From Hevea brasiliensis (taxonomy: Eukaryota; Streptophyta; Magnoliopsida; Malpighiales; Euphorbiaceae): a stretch of 64,000 nt of DNA. How positions within the stretch are numbered: position 1 is the first letter of the stretch; every line of letters starts with the position of its first letter. Positions 10,770-22,480 of the stretch are shown piece by piece. The notes under the pieces are model-generated. The model worked only from the letters and a program-made list of their open reading frames with translations. It had not been told where the DNA came from and made no database searches. The translations under genes were made by a program, and so were the position numbers. The stretch lies in the NCBI RefSeq assembly GCF_030052815.1, contig NC_079505.1, positions 18,757,982 through 18,821,981 of the forward strand. Direction: 5' to 3'.

Positions 10770-11153
10770 AAAAATGCTATGTAATTTTACACTTTGACAT
10801 ATGAGAGATTGTAATTTAATTTTTATCAATTTAATACTTGTGTTTTCCTCCATTAATAAATATGATCTAAACCATTATTTACCGTTACATGATGCTGACG
10901 TGGTGAACACGTAACACTGATGTGGTGAACACTGGACGCCGTGTGTTCAACACATAAATGCCACATGATGTCATATAAGTACCATGTATGCCATGTGTCA
11001 CCACGTCAGTGCAACATATTCATTACGTGAGCGTCATTTAACAGTAACTAACAATTTTGACCATAATTGATAAAGGAAGAAAATGTAGAGTATCAAATTG
11101 ACAAAATTAAATCACAATCTCTTTTGTGTTAAAGCATGAAAATACATTAATTT
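10770..11153. mobile_element. Fold-back MITE with ~140-bp arms
   Basis: The left arm (about 10,773-10,915) and the reverse complement of the right arm (about 11,000-11,150) align over most of their length, for example GAGATTGTAATTTAATTTT against GAGATTGTGATTTAATTTT. The loop holds repeated GACGTGGTGAACAC-like motifs. No ORF. The long arms suggest a MULE-type or fold-back element. Confidence 0.75.
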
Positions 11154-11234
11154 TTTCTTTTTTGTATTTATCCCTAAAACAATATAATGAAGAATAAAAC
11201 TAGAGAGAGAAGCTAAAATCCTTTGGCTGGTTAC

Positions 11235-11690
11235 TTAAGAGTTCCTTTAGCATTAAAGTTGGAGAGCTAAAACTCCTTTATAGAAAGAAAAAAAATATTT
11301 TAAATACTATTAAAAAACAATTTAAAAAAATTAATTTATTATTTTAATATTCTTATAATTAAAATTTATCAAATTTAATTTTAAATTATTTTTTAATACT
11401 TTGTAATTAATATATTTTTATGAAATTATTCTTTTAACAGTAGACACAACATTAATGCCAGCCCATTAGCAACTGAGATTTTAAATAATAAAGGATTTTC
11501 AAAAAAGGTAACATTTTAAATGTTAAAAATGTTGAAAAAAAATTTGTTTTCTCATTTTAAGATTTTATAACTAAAATAAATCAAATGTAATTTTAAATTA
11601 GTCTTTAATACCCTCTGACTAAAATATATAAGAAAATATTTTTCTTAACAACTTTAATAGTAATGTCAAACAAACCTTAAGTTATGGCTC
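11235..11690. mobile_element. Two adjacent AT-rich MITE remnants
   Basis: Two related ~220-bp AT-rich units lie end to end. Each ends in a CTTTAATAGTAATGTCAAAC-like or CAACATTAATGCCAG-like terminus and starts with a related inverted sequence (GCATTAAAGTTGG). They resemble small plant MITEs, but TSDs were not resolved. Confidence 0.4.
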
Positions 11691-12487
11691 GGTCTCGTGT
11701 ATATTGCAATTTGAATACATTAGCCACAACCAACGTACAAATTTTGGGCAAATTACGAAATACATTTTTTTTATATAATTATTAGGCTATGATTGGCCCA
11801 AAATTGCAACGAGTAATCCAGTTGATGATGGATGACACGTGAGCTGTGCAACCATAGAATTCATATAAACTCATTATTATAGGGAGCACAATGGGTAAGA
11901 ATAACAATACCATTGAGACTCAATGTCCTCGGCATTAGCTTATACCAGTTCATGTTCTTTGTAATTATTATCATTCATCCATCACAGAATTATATGATAG
12001 AAACAGGCCAACCTTCAAATTGACCCCATTGTACAATATATGCTGGATAGCTTTATTTTGAGGCTCCACCAAGTTGTACTTTATGCTGTATGTTAGCAAG
12101 TTTTGGATTGGGAAGATTGACGTGAAACTGAAAATGAACCAAAGAAGCTTCAACTCTGCAGCAAATTTTTCCAATGCTCAAACAGAAAATAGAGATGGCA
12201 ACAAAATGTGTTCAGAAGTTACAATAGTAAGCACGCTAATAACTAAGAGAAATTCACTTAAACCATTAAAAATCTTGTTTAGGTGATCCTAGACCAGCCA
12301 AAAACTATAGGACATGAATATACAAATGTAATCAAAATCATCTAGTGCCTCGCACAGTCGCACCTAACTGCTTGCCACAACAGAAAAAGAAAATAACTAG
12401 AAGAGCATTAGAAACTGTATTTCCAGCTATCTATTATTATGTTTCTTCAATTCTACTGTTTTTGTTGTACCTTTACTTCCTGTTGAC
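11691..12487. other. Region downstream of the GST gene, no gene recognised
   Basis: Less AT-rich than its surroundings. The part next to the GST stop codon (12,300-12,487) probably holds its 3' UTR, although no clear AATAAA was located on the minus strand. Around 11,970-12,290 short open frames exist on both strands, but none has a recognisable domain. Confidence 0.5.
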
Positions 12488-15400
12488 TTAAGTAGTGCTG
12501 GATGAAGGGGTATCTGGCTGGTTTTCTGGCATACCATTCTGGAATGCTGGCAGCTCATTGTATGCCTCATGCAACCTTGATAGCAGAGGAAATGGAGTCT
12601 GCACAAATAATTGAAGAAGAATAAGCTTGTCAGCAGATGTGAGCATTACGTATAGGGAAATAGACAAGAGTTGAAGAACATAACTATGAGAACACTTAGA
12701 AAGGGAGTCAAAAGGTTACCATTAACTGTATATGTAACAGTTGAACAACAGATCAGGGGAAAAGATTTACACAAGAGATGAGCGTGTAAAGCCCCAGTGA
12801 CATTTACAACAAAGAACAAACATTGGTAATTCCAAGACAAAGCCCTTCTACTTTGATTCATATATGGGAATTTACTTTTCTTTTTCACTTCTGATTATTT
12901 TTCATTTGTAGCTGTATTTTAAAACTAGAAATTTGATACATATAATTGCACAAACAAATGAGCTAAAATAGAGCGCATAATCATACACAGATGCGAATGT
13001 TACATGAACTCAGGCAATGAATACTACCATGTCAACATTAAATCTTTTAATTGCTGGATGAAGCTGTGCTGCTAGAAACAAATCCGCCTGCAAGGTGACA
13101 TAACATTCAAGTAAATAGTTATATCACCAAACAACTTTATGCAAATTATTGTTCTAGGAGGAAGTGAAGTTTTTATATAAATTTTCATCACTTCATGTCA
13201 AAGCCTAGCCTTCTAGAGCTCCAATTGCCATCATCTCATCCCACAAGCTCAATCCATGGTTTGGGAGCACATATTACTTTGGGATTGTGATCTCAAACAA
13301 GGTGTCAATTAATATCTTTTAGAAGATGGTATCAATTAGTATTTCTTCATACTACATATAGTGCCAGAAGATTGATGGTTGCCATACCAAACTTGTACTG
13401 ACATAACAAGTCGGTAAAGAAACATAAGTTTGGTTTTTCCCCTTTTCAGACTAGTATTTCCACTAGCAGATGAGTAATCTTCATTGTTTTACAGGGCCTC
13501 CAGGAATAGCTCTTACCAATTATTTAACAAATAAATGAAATATGCATGTGGTTATTAAACAAATCCTCATGTGCATAACTGATCGACCAAGAAAATTTAG
13601 TTTTTTTCCTTGATAAGTGGCAGTTTATGATAATGCACATAGAGTCATGTACCTTTTCTTTCCATCTAAACAGACAATAGGCAGTGTAACAACCTTAACA
13701 AGTCCATATTCCCTTATCTCACAGAAAAAAAAATGCATGTAGGATTGTAAAAACCATTCCATAAACTTATGGGACAATGGCAGACACTTTTGAATCCCAC
13801 CTCTATATAAGTGTGTGCAGGCATAATTGTGTAAATTATATTAGAAAGCTAGAAGTGTTAACAGAAAAAAAGAAGAAAAACAAAACCAGGAAAATTTCAT
13901 CTCCAGTCGCATATCTTCCAGCATGGTCTTTTAGCAGCTTCTCCAATGCTGAGACAGATGTAAGTAAAAATCAAGAAAAAAAATTCAAATAAGGAAGCAG
14001 AAACAATCAAAATCTCAACGCTGAATTGATGCAAAATAACTAAATTTTAATGGACCTGCTTTATGACTAGCATCTTATATTAAACCTATCCAGTTTTATT
14101 GTTGTCTAATGTTCAAAAAGATCAGACAAAGATGATGCCACGAAGTATGAACCTGTCCCAAGCTTCACCTGATTGATAAAAAGCTAAAGGTTATCCAATG
14201 GTACACTCATCCTCTTCATTACTCAATAGCTGGTGGATAGATATATTCATGCTCATTTAACTGTCAAATCAGATAAGTTATAATCATTCCACCTTTACTA
14301 GTGCTGTATTGGCATTCACCTTACAAGTGTATTCTGAAGGTGATCCACCAATATTAGATCTGTAGTTGATCACATGAAGTGTACCTTACGTAGGATGAGA
14401 AATCAGTGTGTCTTACAAAAAACTAATTTGAGATATTTCTCATTTGTCTAGTTGAAAATTCTGTATTAATTGTCTGTCCTATGCCAGGTTGGCTAACAGT
14501 TTGACATGATTATGCTGCTAAGATTATTGAAGCAATGTTTTACATGGTAGAAATGTATATGACTGCTGTCAACATTAACAGCCTAATAAGAAAGCAAGTT
14601 ATTTTCTTCTTCTTTTATGAATGTGATTTCATAATCAACAACTCAACTGTTTAAATATTTACAGCATTTTTTTTTACATTTATATTTAAATGCTTGGAAA
14701 TGATAGGACTTAGGAGCATTCAGTTTTGGCTTAGAGTAGATCTCACCTGCAAAGCCATTTCTAATATGATACTGAACCCAAGGAAGTTTCTCATCTGGAC
14801 TGACTTTTTCCTCTATAAATTTCTGCAAGAAGAAAGACCAGAAAAATAAATATAATATATATTCTAAAAAAAGCATATAACACATCCTATAGACCTCAAT
14901 AATATGAGTTGGATACTGACGAGCACAGCTAGATTCTGCAGAGGCTGTATGCTTGAAGAAACAATATTTGCAGCCTACATAAGAGGTGATTAAAGAAAAA
15001 TTATTAGTGTCTGAATCTCATAACTTGATGCATATAGCAGTGAAAGTAATCAACAAAACATAAATACAAAGACAAATAGACTTAGTTGTGTGCAAGTAAA
15101 ACGAGGAAACTAAGATTACATAAATGGAACACAAGTCATATACAACTTGCAATTTAATTGCGAAGGCAATGAAATTTAACCTGGTAATTAATGGCTTTTT
15201 TGTGAAGATCACGAGGCAACAATGGATGCTGAGGATATTTTTCATCCAAATACTGTACACACACAACCAATTTGCACCCAGAAAAACAGGAAAAAATTAA
15301 AAAAAATAACAAAAATCAGAAGCAAGAACAAAAATCAATCAACCCAAAAAAAATAGAGCAACTAACCATCAAGATGGCAAAAGAGTCAGAAACAACAAAG

Positions 15401-15841
15401 TCACCATCCACCAGCACCGGCACATAGCCAAGAGGATTGAGCTTCAAAATTTCTACCCACATAGAACAGGAAAAAAGAAAATTAAATTCATGAAAAAAAC
15501 ACATAATATTCCAAATTGAGTTCATGATAAAGTAAAAGAGCAGCAAGAATTTCTCACCAGGGTTGAATTGCTCACCTTTGACCAGATTAACAGGTATATA
15601 TTCGTAACTTAGGCCTGCAAAATGAAATTGGAAATTGAAATGCTTGATATATAATAATCAATAAATAAACTAAGGAAAAAAGAAAACAACCTTTCAGATT
15701 TAGAGCAATCCGGACGCGACAAGAGCAAGAGCTTCTCCAGTAGGAGTAGAGCTTGAGCTTGTTTTTGGGCTCTTCAATAGTTGCCTGTGATTGAACCAAA
15801 CATTTTCTATCAAATTTCAAAGTTTCTTTCCAACACAACCA

Positions 15842-15875
<34 letters not shown>

Positions 15876-15887
15876 TTGAAATACCAT
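12488..15887 (-). CDS. GSTZ1: Glutathione S-transferase zeta / maleylacetoacetate isomerase
   Basis: Ten coding exons on the minus strand: 15887-15885, 15784-15691, 15614-15558, 15452-15367, 15252-15181, 14974-14921, 14822-14747, 13948-13887, 13087-13028, 12598-12488. All introns are GT-AG, phases fit throughout, and the product is 224 aa, normal for the family. Thioredoxin-fold domain: residues 11-90, with the zeta motif SSCxxRVRIAL at 19-29 (Ser19, Ser20, Cys21), cis-Pro63 after Val62, and the glutathione-contact pair Asp74-Ser75. The helical domain follows and contains GDEIFLADLFLA (about 164-175). Zeta GSTs isomerise maleylacetoacetate to fumarylacetoacetate in tyrosine breakdown and dechlorinate dichloroacetate; they act in the cytosol. 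The start is inferred: exon 1 gives only the ATG, then a 100-nt intron. The motif residue usually Trp or His is Cys23. It lies between the two copies of a 3.5-kb repeat block. Confidence 0.93.
15849..15875. repeat. (GA)n / (CT)n tract in intron 1 of the GST gene
   Basis: About 13 GA units on the plus strand, hence CT-rich on the gene strand, starting 9 bp after the splice donor that follows the ATG. CT-rich tracts are common in plant 5' leaders, so it may also lie in unspliced leader RNA. Confidence 0.9.
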
Positions 15888-16633
15888 ATGAAATTAACAG
15901 AGAAAGAATAGGATTCTAATGGGGTTTTCAAGTGTGCTGCTATGGAAATGCAGGAAAGGAAATAGAGATCAGAGTCCAAAAGCAACACTTCACTTCATCT
16001 AATCTTCATCTTCATCTTCTTGGATTTTTTATTTTTTTTTCAAAGAAAATGACATGCTTTTCTTCCTAGAGCACATCAATTTCAAAGAATAATACATAGT
16101 CTTATGTCATTGCTTTGTTTTTTTTTTTATTTATATTATTTACATTTTATTTATAAATTTTTTATTTATATTATATTATTTCATTGCCTTGTTTTTTTGG
16201 TAGGGTGATTGAAAGAGTACATTGCTTAAAAAAAAAAGTACTTAATTTCTCTAAAATATTTAATTTTAAGGGCGTGAGAAGTAAAGGTATTACATTGCTT
16301 AAATAATTGATATCGACTTGACTTATATATTAATTAAGGATTTCTATTTATAAGTTAACTTTTGAGTTAGGTTTAAAAGTTTAAGAGTTGAAGTCACAAA
16401 TAATATTAGAGTAAAATGATATATTTAATATTATTATTTTATGTTTTTTTTCTTTTTTATTATATGTTTATTTTATTTTAAATTTGAGACATAATTAATA
16501 AAGAAATTTAAATATTTAAACATAAAATATAAAAATAATAAAAAATAAAATAATTGACTAATATTAATAATGTTATAAATATTTAAATTATTTTTATTAA
16601 TTAAATTATTTATTAAACTAATTATTAAAATTT
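15888..16633. other. GST 5' leader / upstream region and AT-rich spacer
   Basis: 15,888-16,020 is the likely 5' UTR (GAAGATGAAGATGAAG repeats on the minus strand). A short upstream ATG on that strand (about 15,997) is followed at once by a stop. From 16,020 the sequence becomes AT-rich with no gene. No clear TATA element was singled out. Confidence 0.45.
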
Positions 16634-17897
16634 TATTATGTCATGTTAAATATGTGAATTGACAATAAGTATTATTAAATTATATAAAAAAACTCTTTTT
16701 GTAGCGTTCCAATTTTATGGATCAGGATTAAAATAAGAAATTAAATAAGAAAAAAATATTAAATATATATAATTTCAAAGTCCATTGTGAGCAACCTTTT
16801 AAGGTAGAGATATGATTGTTGGGTCTATATTATTTAAGTATTAGAGCATTTTCTTATCGGATCAACTATGTATAAAAGTTCTCTGACATTCATTTAAAAA
16901 GATCAAAATTTAACATAATCACAATTTCTTTACAATGACGTTTAGACTAAAGAAATTGAAATGATGTGTCCCATATTAGTTCTTCAAAAGAGGTTTTAAA
17001 TGTTATATATATATATATATAGATTTGCACTTCTCTCTCTACGAGTTAGCTTTTGAGATAAAGACATGATTGTTGGTCGTTAGCTTTTGACGGTGGAGAG
17101 GAGAGGTTGCCTTGACCCCTCAAACTTCATGTTTTTTTTAGTATATATATGAAATATTTAATTAGAGAGGTAGATAAGGGAGACTAGGGATCTCAATTAT
17201 TTTCAAAACTGTTAATAAGAATATTAAAATTTATTGATTTCTTAAATTTTTTTATTAATCTCTGTATGTATTTACAAAAAAAATATTGAGTATGTATAAT
17301 AAATTTTATTTTTCATCAATTGCCTCCTTAAATTTTTTATTGAACCCAATAATTTATAATTTATATATTATAATTTAAATTAAAATATTAAAATTATTTG
17401 ATTGTCATTAAATAAATATAAAATTTTAATAATTATTCAAAATTTTATATTTACAAATTAAAATTTGATTAGTAGTTGCTATTAAAAATTAAATTTAAGT
17501 TAATTTAATAATTACATGTCACATAATCTAAAATCAGATTGAATTTTTCATTTTTTTCACTATTTTTGCTCTCCCCTCATTATGTGGGTACAATATAATT
17601 TTTTTTTATTATTATCTTTCCTCCCATTTAACTTTCTATCATTTATTTTATTCAAATTAAAAAATTAATTTGTTTATATCTGTATAAGTAAAATAAATTA
17701 GTAATCTCAATTTTATGCATATTTTAGATGGATTAACTTAAATATACATATATTTTTAACAAATACATTTATTTTATTTTTTTTATAAGCAATATGTTTA
17801 TTTTATTTTTTTGTAAGCAATATGTTTATTTTATTATTTTATTAATATCTAATTTTTTATTTAATTTTAATGATTATTATATTTTTTAATCTTATAC

Positions 17898-17899
<2 letters not shown>

Positions 17900-17933
<34 letters not shown>

Positions 17934-17949
17934 TTATTTATTTATTTAA
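17900..17949. repeat. (TA)n followed by (TTTA)n
   Basis: About 14 TA units run into four TTTA units, inside repeat block copy B. Copy A has only a short ATATATA here. Confidence 0.9.
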
Positions 17950-18643
17950 AAAAAAAAGAGAAAAAAACATTTAGAATTTTATTTAATAAATTGCAATTCC
18001 TATCTAATTAAGATTTTTATAATGAGATGAATTTTCTATTTTTGATAGCAGACATTTTTGGTAAAATTTACTTATATTCAATGTATATATTTATTCAATT
18101 TATAATTAACAAATCATTTAAAATTATAATAAAATTTACCAATAAATATAATAAGTTCTATTTAAAATTATAATATAACAATTTTTTATTAATTAAGTGT
18201 ATAAATCACCCTTCAAATTTTTGTGTATGAGAATCCTAAGCTACCTTTGTTTTTAAGAAAGCAAACTTATTTGTAAATCATTACTTGATTATAAAAAAAA
18301 AAAAAGCCATTTAATGGTAGAATTAGGAATAAAAAAATTTAATTATAACCTAATTTAATTCAGTAAGTGAAAACATATAATTTATCTTGCAGACTCAAAT
18401 TTATATTTCCACTTCTCAATTTCTTACTTTAAAAATTGAAAAGTTCAAAGAAAATAACCAAAACTCAAAGGCAAGGCATTAGATAGTGTTTTATTATCAG
18501 ACACAATTTCCATGACAACACTAAAATTTTAGATATTCTACTTCCATACCTCATATTTATTTATTTTATTATCATAAAATTGTTAAAGCTTAAAAATATT
18601 ACACTAAAATTATCATAATATAAACACATAACATAGGTAAAGG

Positions 18644-19155
18644 TAGGGGTGTGCAAACGGTCGGTTCGGTTTTGAACCGAACCGAACCGATAAAATTAAA
18701 AATTAAAAATAAAAAATTTTAAAAACTGAACCAAACTTATTAATAAGAGAAAATCGAACCGATAAATATTGATTCGGTTTGATTTTAAACAAATCAAACT
18801 AAAGTTTATAAAATTTCATATTTTTAACATTAAATCTAAATAATAAAACATAAAAACAAAAAAAAATAGAAATCAAAACTCAAAAATCTTAAGGTTCGAT
18901 TCGGTTTTTTTTATTTCGGTTCGGTTCGATTCGATTTGATTATATTTTCTTTGATTTCCTATATATATTAATAATTTCGATTCGATTCGGTTTTTTTTAT
19001 TTTTTTATGAAAATAACTGAACTAAACCGATTAACCAAAATTATTAGAATTATAAACTGAACCGAACCAATTGAATTTTAAAATTAAACCAATTGAATCA
19101 AATTGAATCGATTCGGTTCAATTTTTCGGTTTAAACTGAAAACTGCTCTCCCCTA
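18644..19155. mobile_element. hAT-like MITE, copy B
   Basis: 512 bp, starts TAGGGGTGTGCAAACGG, ends GCTCTCCCCTA, with a perfect 8-bp TSD GGTAAAGG (18636-18643 and 19156-19163). The imperfect TIR TAGGGGTGTGC/TAGGGGAGAGC and the 8-bp TSD place it with hAT-type MITEs. Non-coding. Confidence 0.85.
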
Positions 19156-19770
19156 GGTAAAGGCATGTTAAAATTCTTTTGCAAGACATTGAGTTATTAC
19201 TATTAATTTTCTTTCAATTTTCGAGGCATTTCATTTCCATTTTTTTTCATTTTATTATCATAAAATCCCTAAATTTTGAAAACGTTCTATTAAAATCCCC
19301 CTATCAAATTCGGATTAATTTTCTAACAAGATACTTATATGATAATGTCAAAAAATAAAATAAACTAAAAAAGAAGTTACTATCATAGTTCTTTTATCAT
19401 AATTTCTTCTCATAAACTAGACATTGTTTCTCTTATTTTTACTCTCTTCTACTCATAATACCTCTCATTGGCCACTTCTTACATGGCGTTTCTCTTTTTC
19501 ATTTCATTTTTTAACACGTAATACTGCCATATAAGCCTATTACTAAAAATTTGACTAAACATAATACTTTATTCATTGTAAATTAAATTTTATACTATAA
19601 AGGTTTTCATAAGTTTATAACATATTTATGTAACTGATTTTAATATCCTCTAATTAATATATTTATATAATTATTTTTCTTAATAATAATACCAAATAAA
19701 TATATATACATATAAATTTATAAACAGTAATAGTTGGTAGTTAATTATTGCTTTTCTCAATTTTTGTATG

Positions 19771-19772
<2 letters not shown>

Positions 19773-19814
<42 letters not shown>
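19773..19814. repeat. (TA)n microsatellite
   Basis: About 21 TA units. Copy A (about 9,713-9,724) has only a few units. Confidence 0.95.
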
Positions 19815-19818
<4 letters not shown>

Positions 19819-20042
19819 TTTTAATGATGGTGTGCTATGGTTGTGATCTTAAATTGAACAATCCTTTGAATTTTAAATTTTCACTATATATTTCCTTTTA
19901 TATTAATTGAATTTTTTTTAATACTCTCATTTTGAAACTCTTTTTGTAAATATCTATTCAATACTTTATTATTTTCATCCTTATGTATCTATTCAGTGCT
20001 TGTAGCAGCTAACACAGAATGGCCGGCCAACAATTTTTTAAC

Positions 20043-20473
20043 AGATAAATTTTAATAATTTCGTCTGAATTTATATAATTATAATATTATAAATTTTTAA
20101 CTTTAAAATGTAGGATAAAAATTTTTTAATTTTTAAATTTTACACAATAAAATTCATATGACTTTAGATTATTAATTTTTCAGTTAGATATTAATATGAA
20201 CAAGTTCGTCATAACACTTAATCAACATTTTTCTCTCATATTTTATGTAAAGTATAAAATTATTTTTTCTACATAGAGAAAAAGGATTCAGTTTATGCAT
20301 AATTTGAGAAAGGAAAGAGAAATAATAGTTAAGTATTAGTGTTTAATCGGAAAATTAATGATTTGACATTAGAGAAATTTTACTGTGTAATATTTAAAAG
20401 TTGAGGAAATTTTATATAATATTTTTAAGTTGAGAGATTGTACTATTATAATTATATAAATTAAAATTTACCC
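20043..20473. mobile_element. Fold-back MITE, family 1 copy a
   Basis: Inverted arms of about 120 bp: the left begins AGATAAATTTTAATAATTT; the right ends AAATTAAAATTTACCCA. Related to the element at 21,548 by CACAATAAAATTCATATGAC and ATTTTTCAGTTAGAT-like stretches. No ORF. Confidence 0.75.
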
Positions 20474-20959
20474 ATTTTTTTTCATAATTTCAGTCTCTCT
20501 TACAAAATTAATCACTAGACTATCACGCTCGGTGGTTAAATCATAACATAATTAGGAATAGAAATTGTGCCATTATCATAATTGATAGAAGAACTCTAAT
20601 TAATTGCAGGTCCTTTATTACTTTCTCAATTTTGAAATTTCAGAATGTCCCATTTTACTAGTAAGCAATTTTGGATTTCTTGAAGGTGTAATGGGTAGTT
20701 TTGATATATTCCAATTTGGTTCAGATTCTTGATTGGTCAAATTTTCTGATTCAGGTCAAACCCTTCAACCGTTGATTATTGGTCTGGATTTAATCGGACC
20801 GATTCCAAACCCAACCCAGACTATGTTTGGCCTAATTAAGATGAAATGAACAAAATTTATAAGTTCATACTAATTATTAAATTTTTGATTTGTTAATTTA
20901 ATTTTAAAAATTAAAAGAATTAATTTAAAAATAAAAAGACTTAAAACATATTTTAAAAT

Positions 20960-21260
20960 AAAATTAAATTTTTTTATAACTAATTATTTTTTTATAAAAT
21001 AAAAAAAATTAGACGGCTCTTAGATAAATTTAATCTATCGTGTCATTTGCTAATTAGAACCAATAAAATCATATTATATCAAATATGTGATTTATTTATA
21101 ATTATTCTTAATTATAGAAAAAAAATCTATAGTTTTATAAAGAGGTGAATTTAATTTCTATTTTTGAAACATTTAAATCATGGTATATATATCTATTCAA
21201 TTTATAGTTAACACATCATTTTAATTTTATAAGGAAATATGTGTGACATAATCAAATTAA
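20960..21260. repeat. Third, internally deleted piece of the 3.5-kb repeat block
   Basis: The left half (about 20,965-21,130) resembles 2,255-2,400 (TTTATAAAATAAAAAAA, TTTAATCTATC, CAAATATGTGATTT). The right half (21,130-21,260) resembles 4,190-4,300 / 18,010-18,120 (TTTCTATTTTTGA, CTATTCAATTTATAGTTAAC). About 1.8 kb between the two is missing. Divergent, so judged by eye. Confidence 0.55.
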
Positions 21261-21547
21261 GCCTATGATATTTAATAAATGACAAATTTTCCTATTGTGC
21301 ACATTAAATAAATAGATTAATTTACCTAAATTTATATTTTTTTAATAGGATACCGATACACTATAAATCAATCTAAAGCATATTCAAACTTCCAAATAAA
21401 CTGTTTTTTAGCACTTTATGCGCTCAATTTTTATATAGCGTAAAAAAAATACCAAATTAATGATAAGAAAGACATCTAAAATTAAGTGAAAACATAAATT
21501 TGAAAGGAGGTGGGGCATACAAAAACTTTGCTAATCTCTAAGTTGGC

Positions 21548-22036
21548 GGATAAATTTTGACAACTATCCCTGAACTTATTTAGTTGTAATATTATAGTCC
21601 CTCAACTTAAAAACGTAATATAAAATCCCATCAACTTTTAAATTCTACACAGTAAAATCCATCTAACATCCAATTATCAGTTTTTCAGTTAGACGCTGAC
21701 CTGGATAATTTCAGCATGAAGTTTAGTCAGTATTTCTCTTTTCTCTCTTAAGTCATGTATAAATTGAATCATTTTTCTCTCTATAGATATAATAATTTTT
21801 AATGCGTAAAGAGAATAATTTTACACTTTGCATAAGAGATGAGAGAGAAATATTGACTAAGCGTCATGCGGGAGCTATTCACATCAGTTTCTAATTGAAA
21901 AATTAGTAATTGAAAGTCAAAGAGATTTTACTGCATAAAATTTAAAAGTTTATGGGATTTTATATTATATTTTAAAATTAAAAAAATATAGTATTATAAC
22001 TAAATAAGTTCAGAGACGGTTGTTTAAATTTATCCA
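21548..22036. mobile_element. Fold-back MITE, family 1 copy b
   Basis: Inverted arms of about 150 bp: the left begins GGATAAATTTTGACAACT, and the reverse complement of the right end reads GGATAAATTTAAACAACC. The 9-bp flanks TAAGTTGGC and TGAGTTAGC (7 of 9 match) fit a MULE-type TSD. The unpaired centre contains CTCTCTTAAG and a 'tagatata' stretch. No ORF. Confidence 0.8.
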
Positions 22037-22289
22037 TGAGTTAGCCGAATCATAGTTATTAAATTTGTCTACCTCCTTGGGTTCCGTTCCAAATTTCAAG
22101 TCCTAGACTGTGGGACATTTGTGTCGCAAAGCACTGAGACACGTATTTTGCGTAGTCAAATTTGGCAAATCCATTTGATCAATATTTATTGTACATGTCA
22201 ACACAAAATCAAAGAGAAAATTAGACACGATGAGAAAAAAAATACAAAAAATTTAAAGAACTATAATTCAAATTAATGATTTTTTTTGC

Positions 22290-22480
22290 TTTCCAACTAG
22301 GCCCGAGTAGTTTTCGATGTGAAAAATTAAATCGAACTGAGTCACTTCAATTTCATCGGTTCGATTTTTTAGTTCTATTAGTATGATTCAGTTAGAACCT
22401 TTTAGTATATTCGGTTCGATTTTTTTATCGATTAAAACCAATAAAACCGATTAAATCAAATAGTAAAATAACCCAAGTAA
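22290..22480. mobile_element. Decayed CGGTTC-type MITE fragment
   Basis: Contains CATCGGTTCGATTTTTTAG, TATTCGGTTCGATTTTTTTA and AAACCGATTAAATC motifs like the hAT-type MITEs elsewhere in the window, without clean ends. Confidence 0.45.

Larger units (their letters stand above)
16634..20163. repeat. Repeat block copy B (paralogous to 2,336-10,022)
   Basis: Collinear with copy A and in the same orientation, lacking the copia element, the first MITE and the ~230-bp piece. It has small changes of its own: a duplicated TTTTATAAGCAATATG-like segment (about 17,786-17,828), long (TA)n tracts at about 17,900 and 19,773, and a ~65-bp stretch near 19,980-20,045 (GCTAACACAGAATGGCCGGC) missing from copy A. 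No coding potential. Confidence 0.85.

Noticed and set aside
11971..12290. Minus-strand frame with ALEKFAAEL near a possible acceptor, resembling exon 8 of the GST gene (ALEKLLKDH)
   Set aside because: Only about five residues match, the rest diverges at once, and no other exon-like pieces lie nearby. A duplicated exon is not supported.
15587..15988. A 133-codon minus-strand frame starting upstream of the GST exon 2
   Set aside because: It reads through intron 1, including poly-Ser/Leu from the CT run, and into intron 2. The spliced start ATG plus exon 2 fits the family better.
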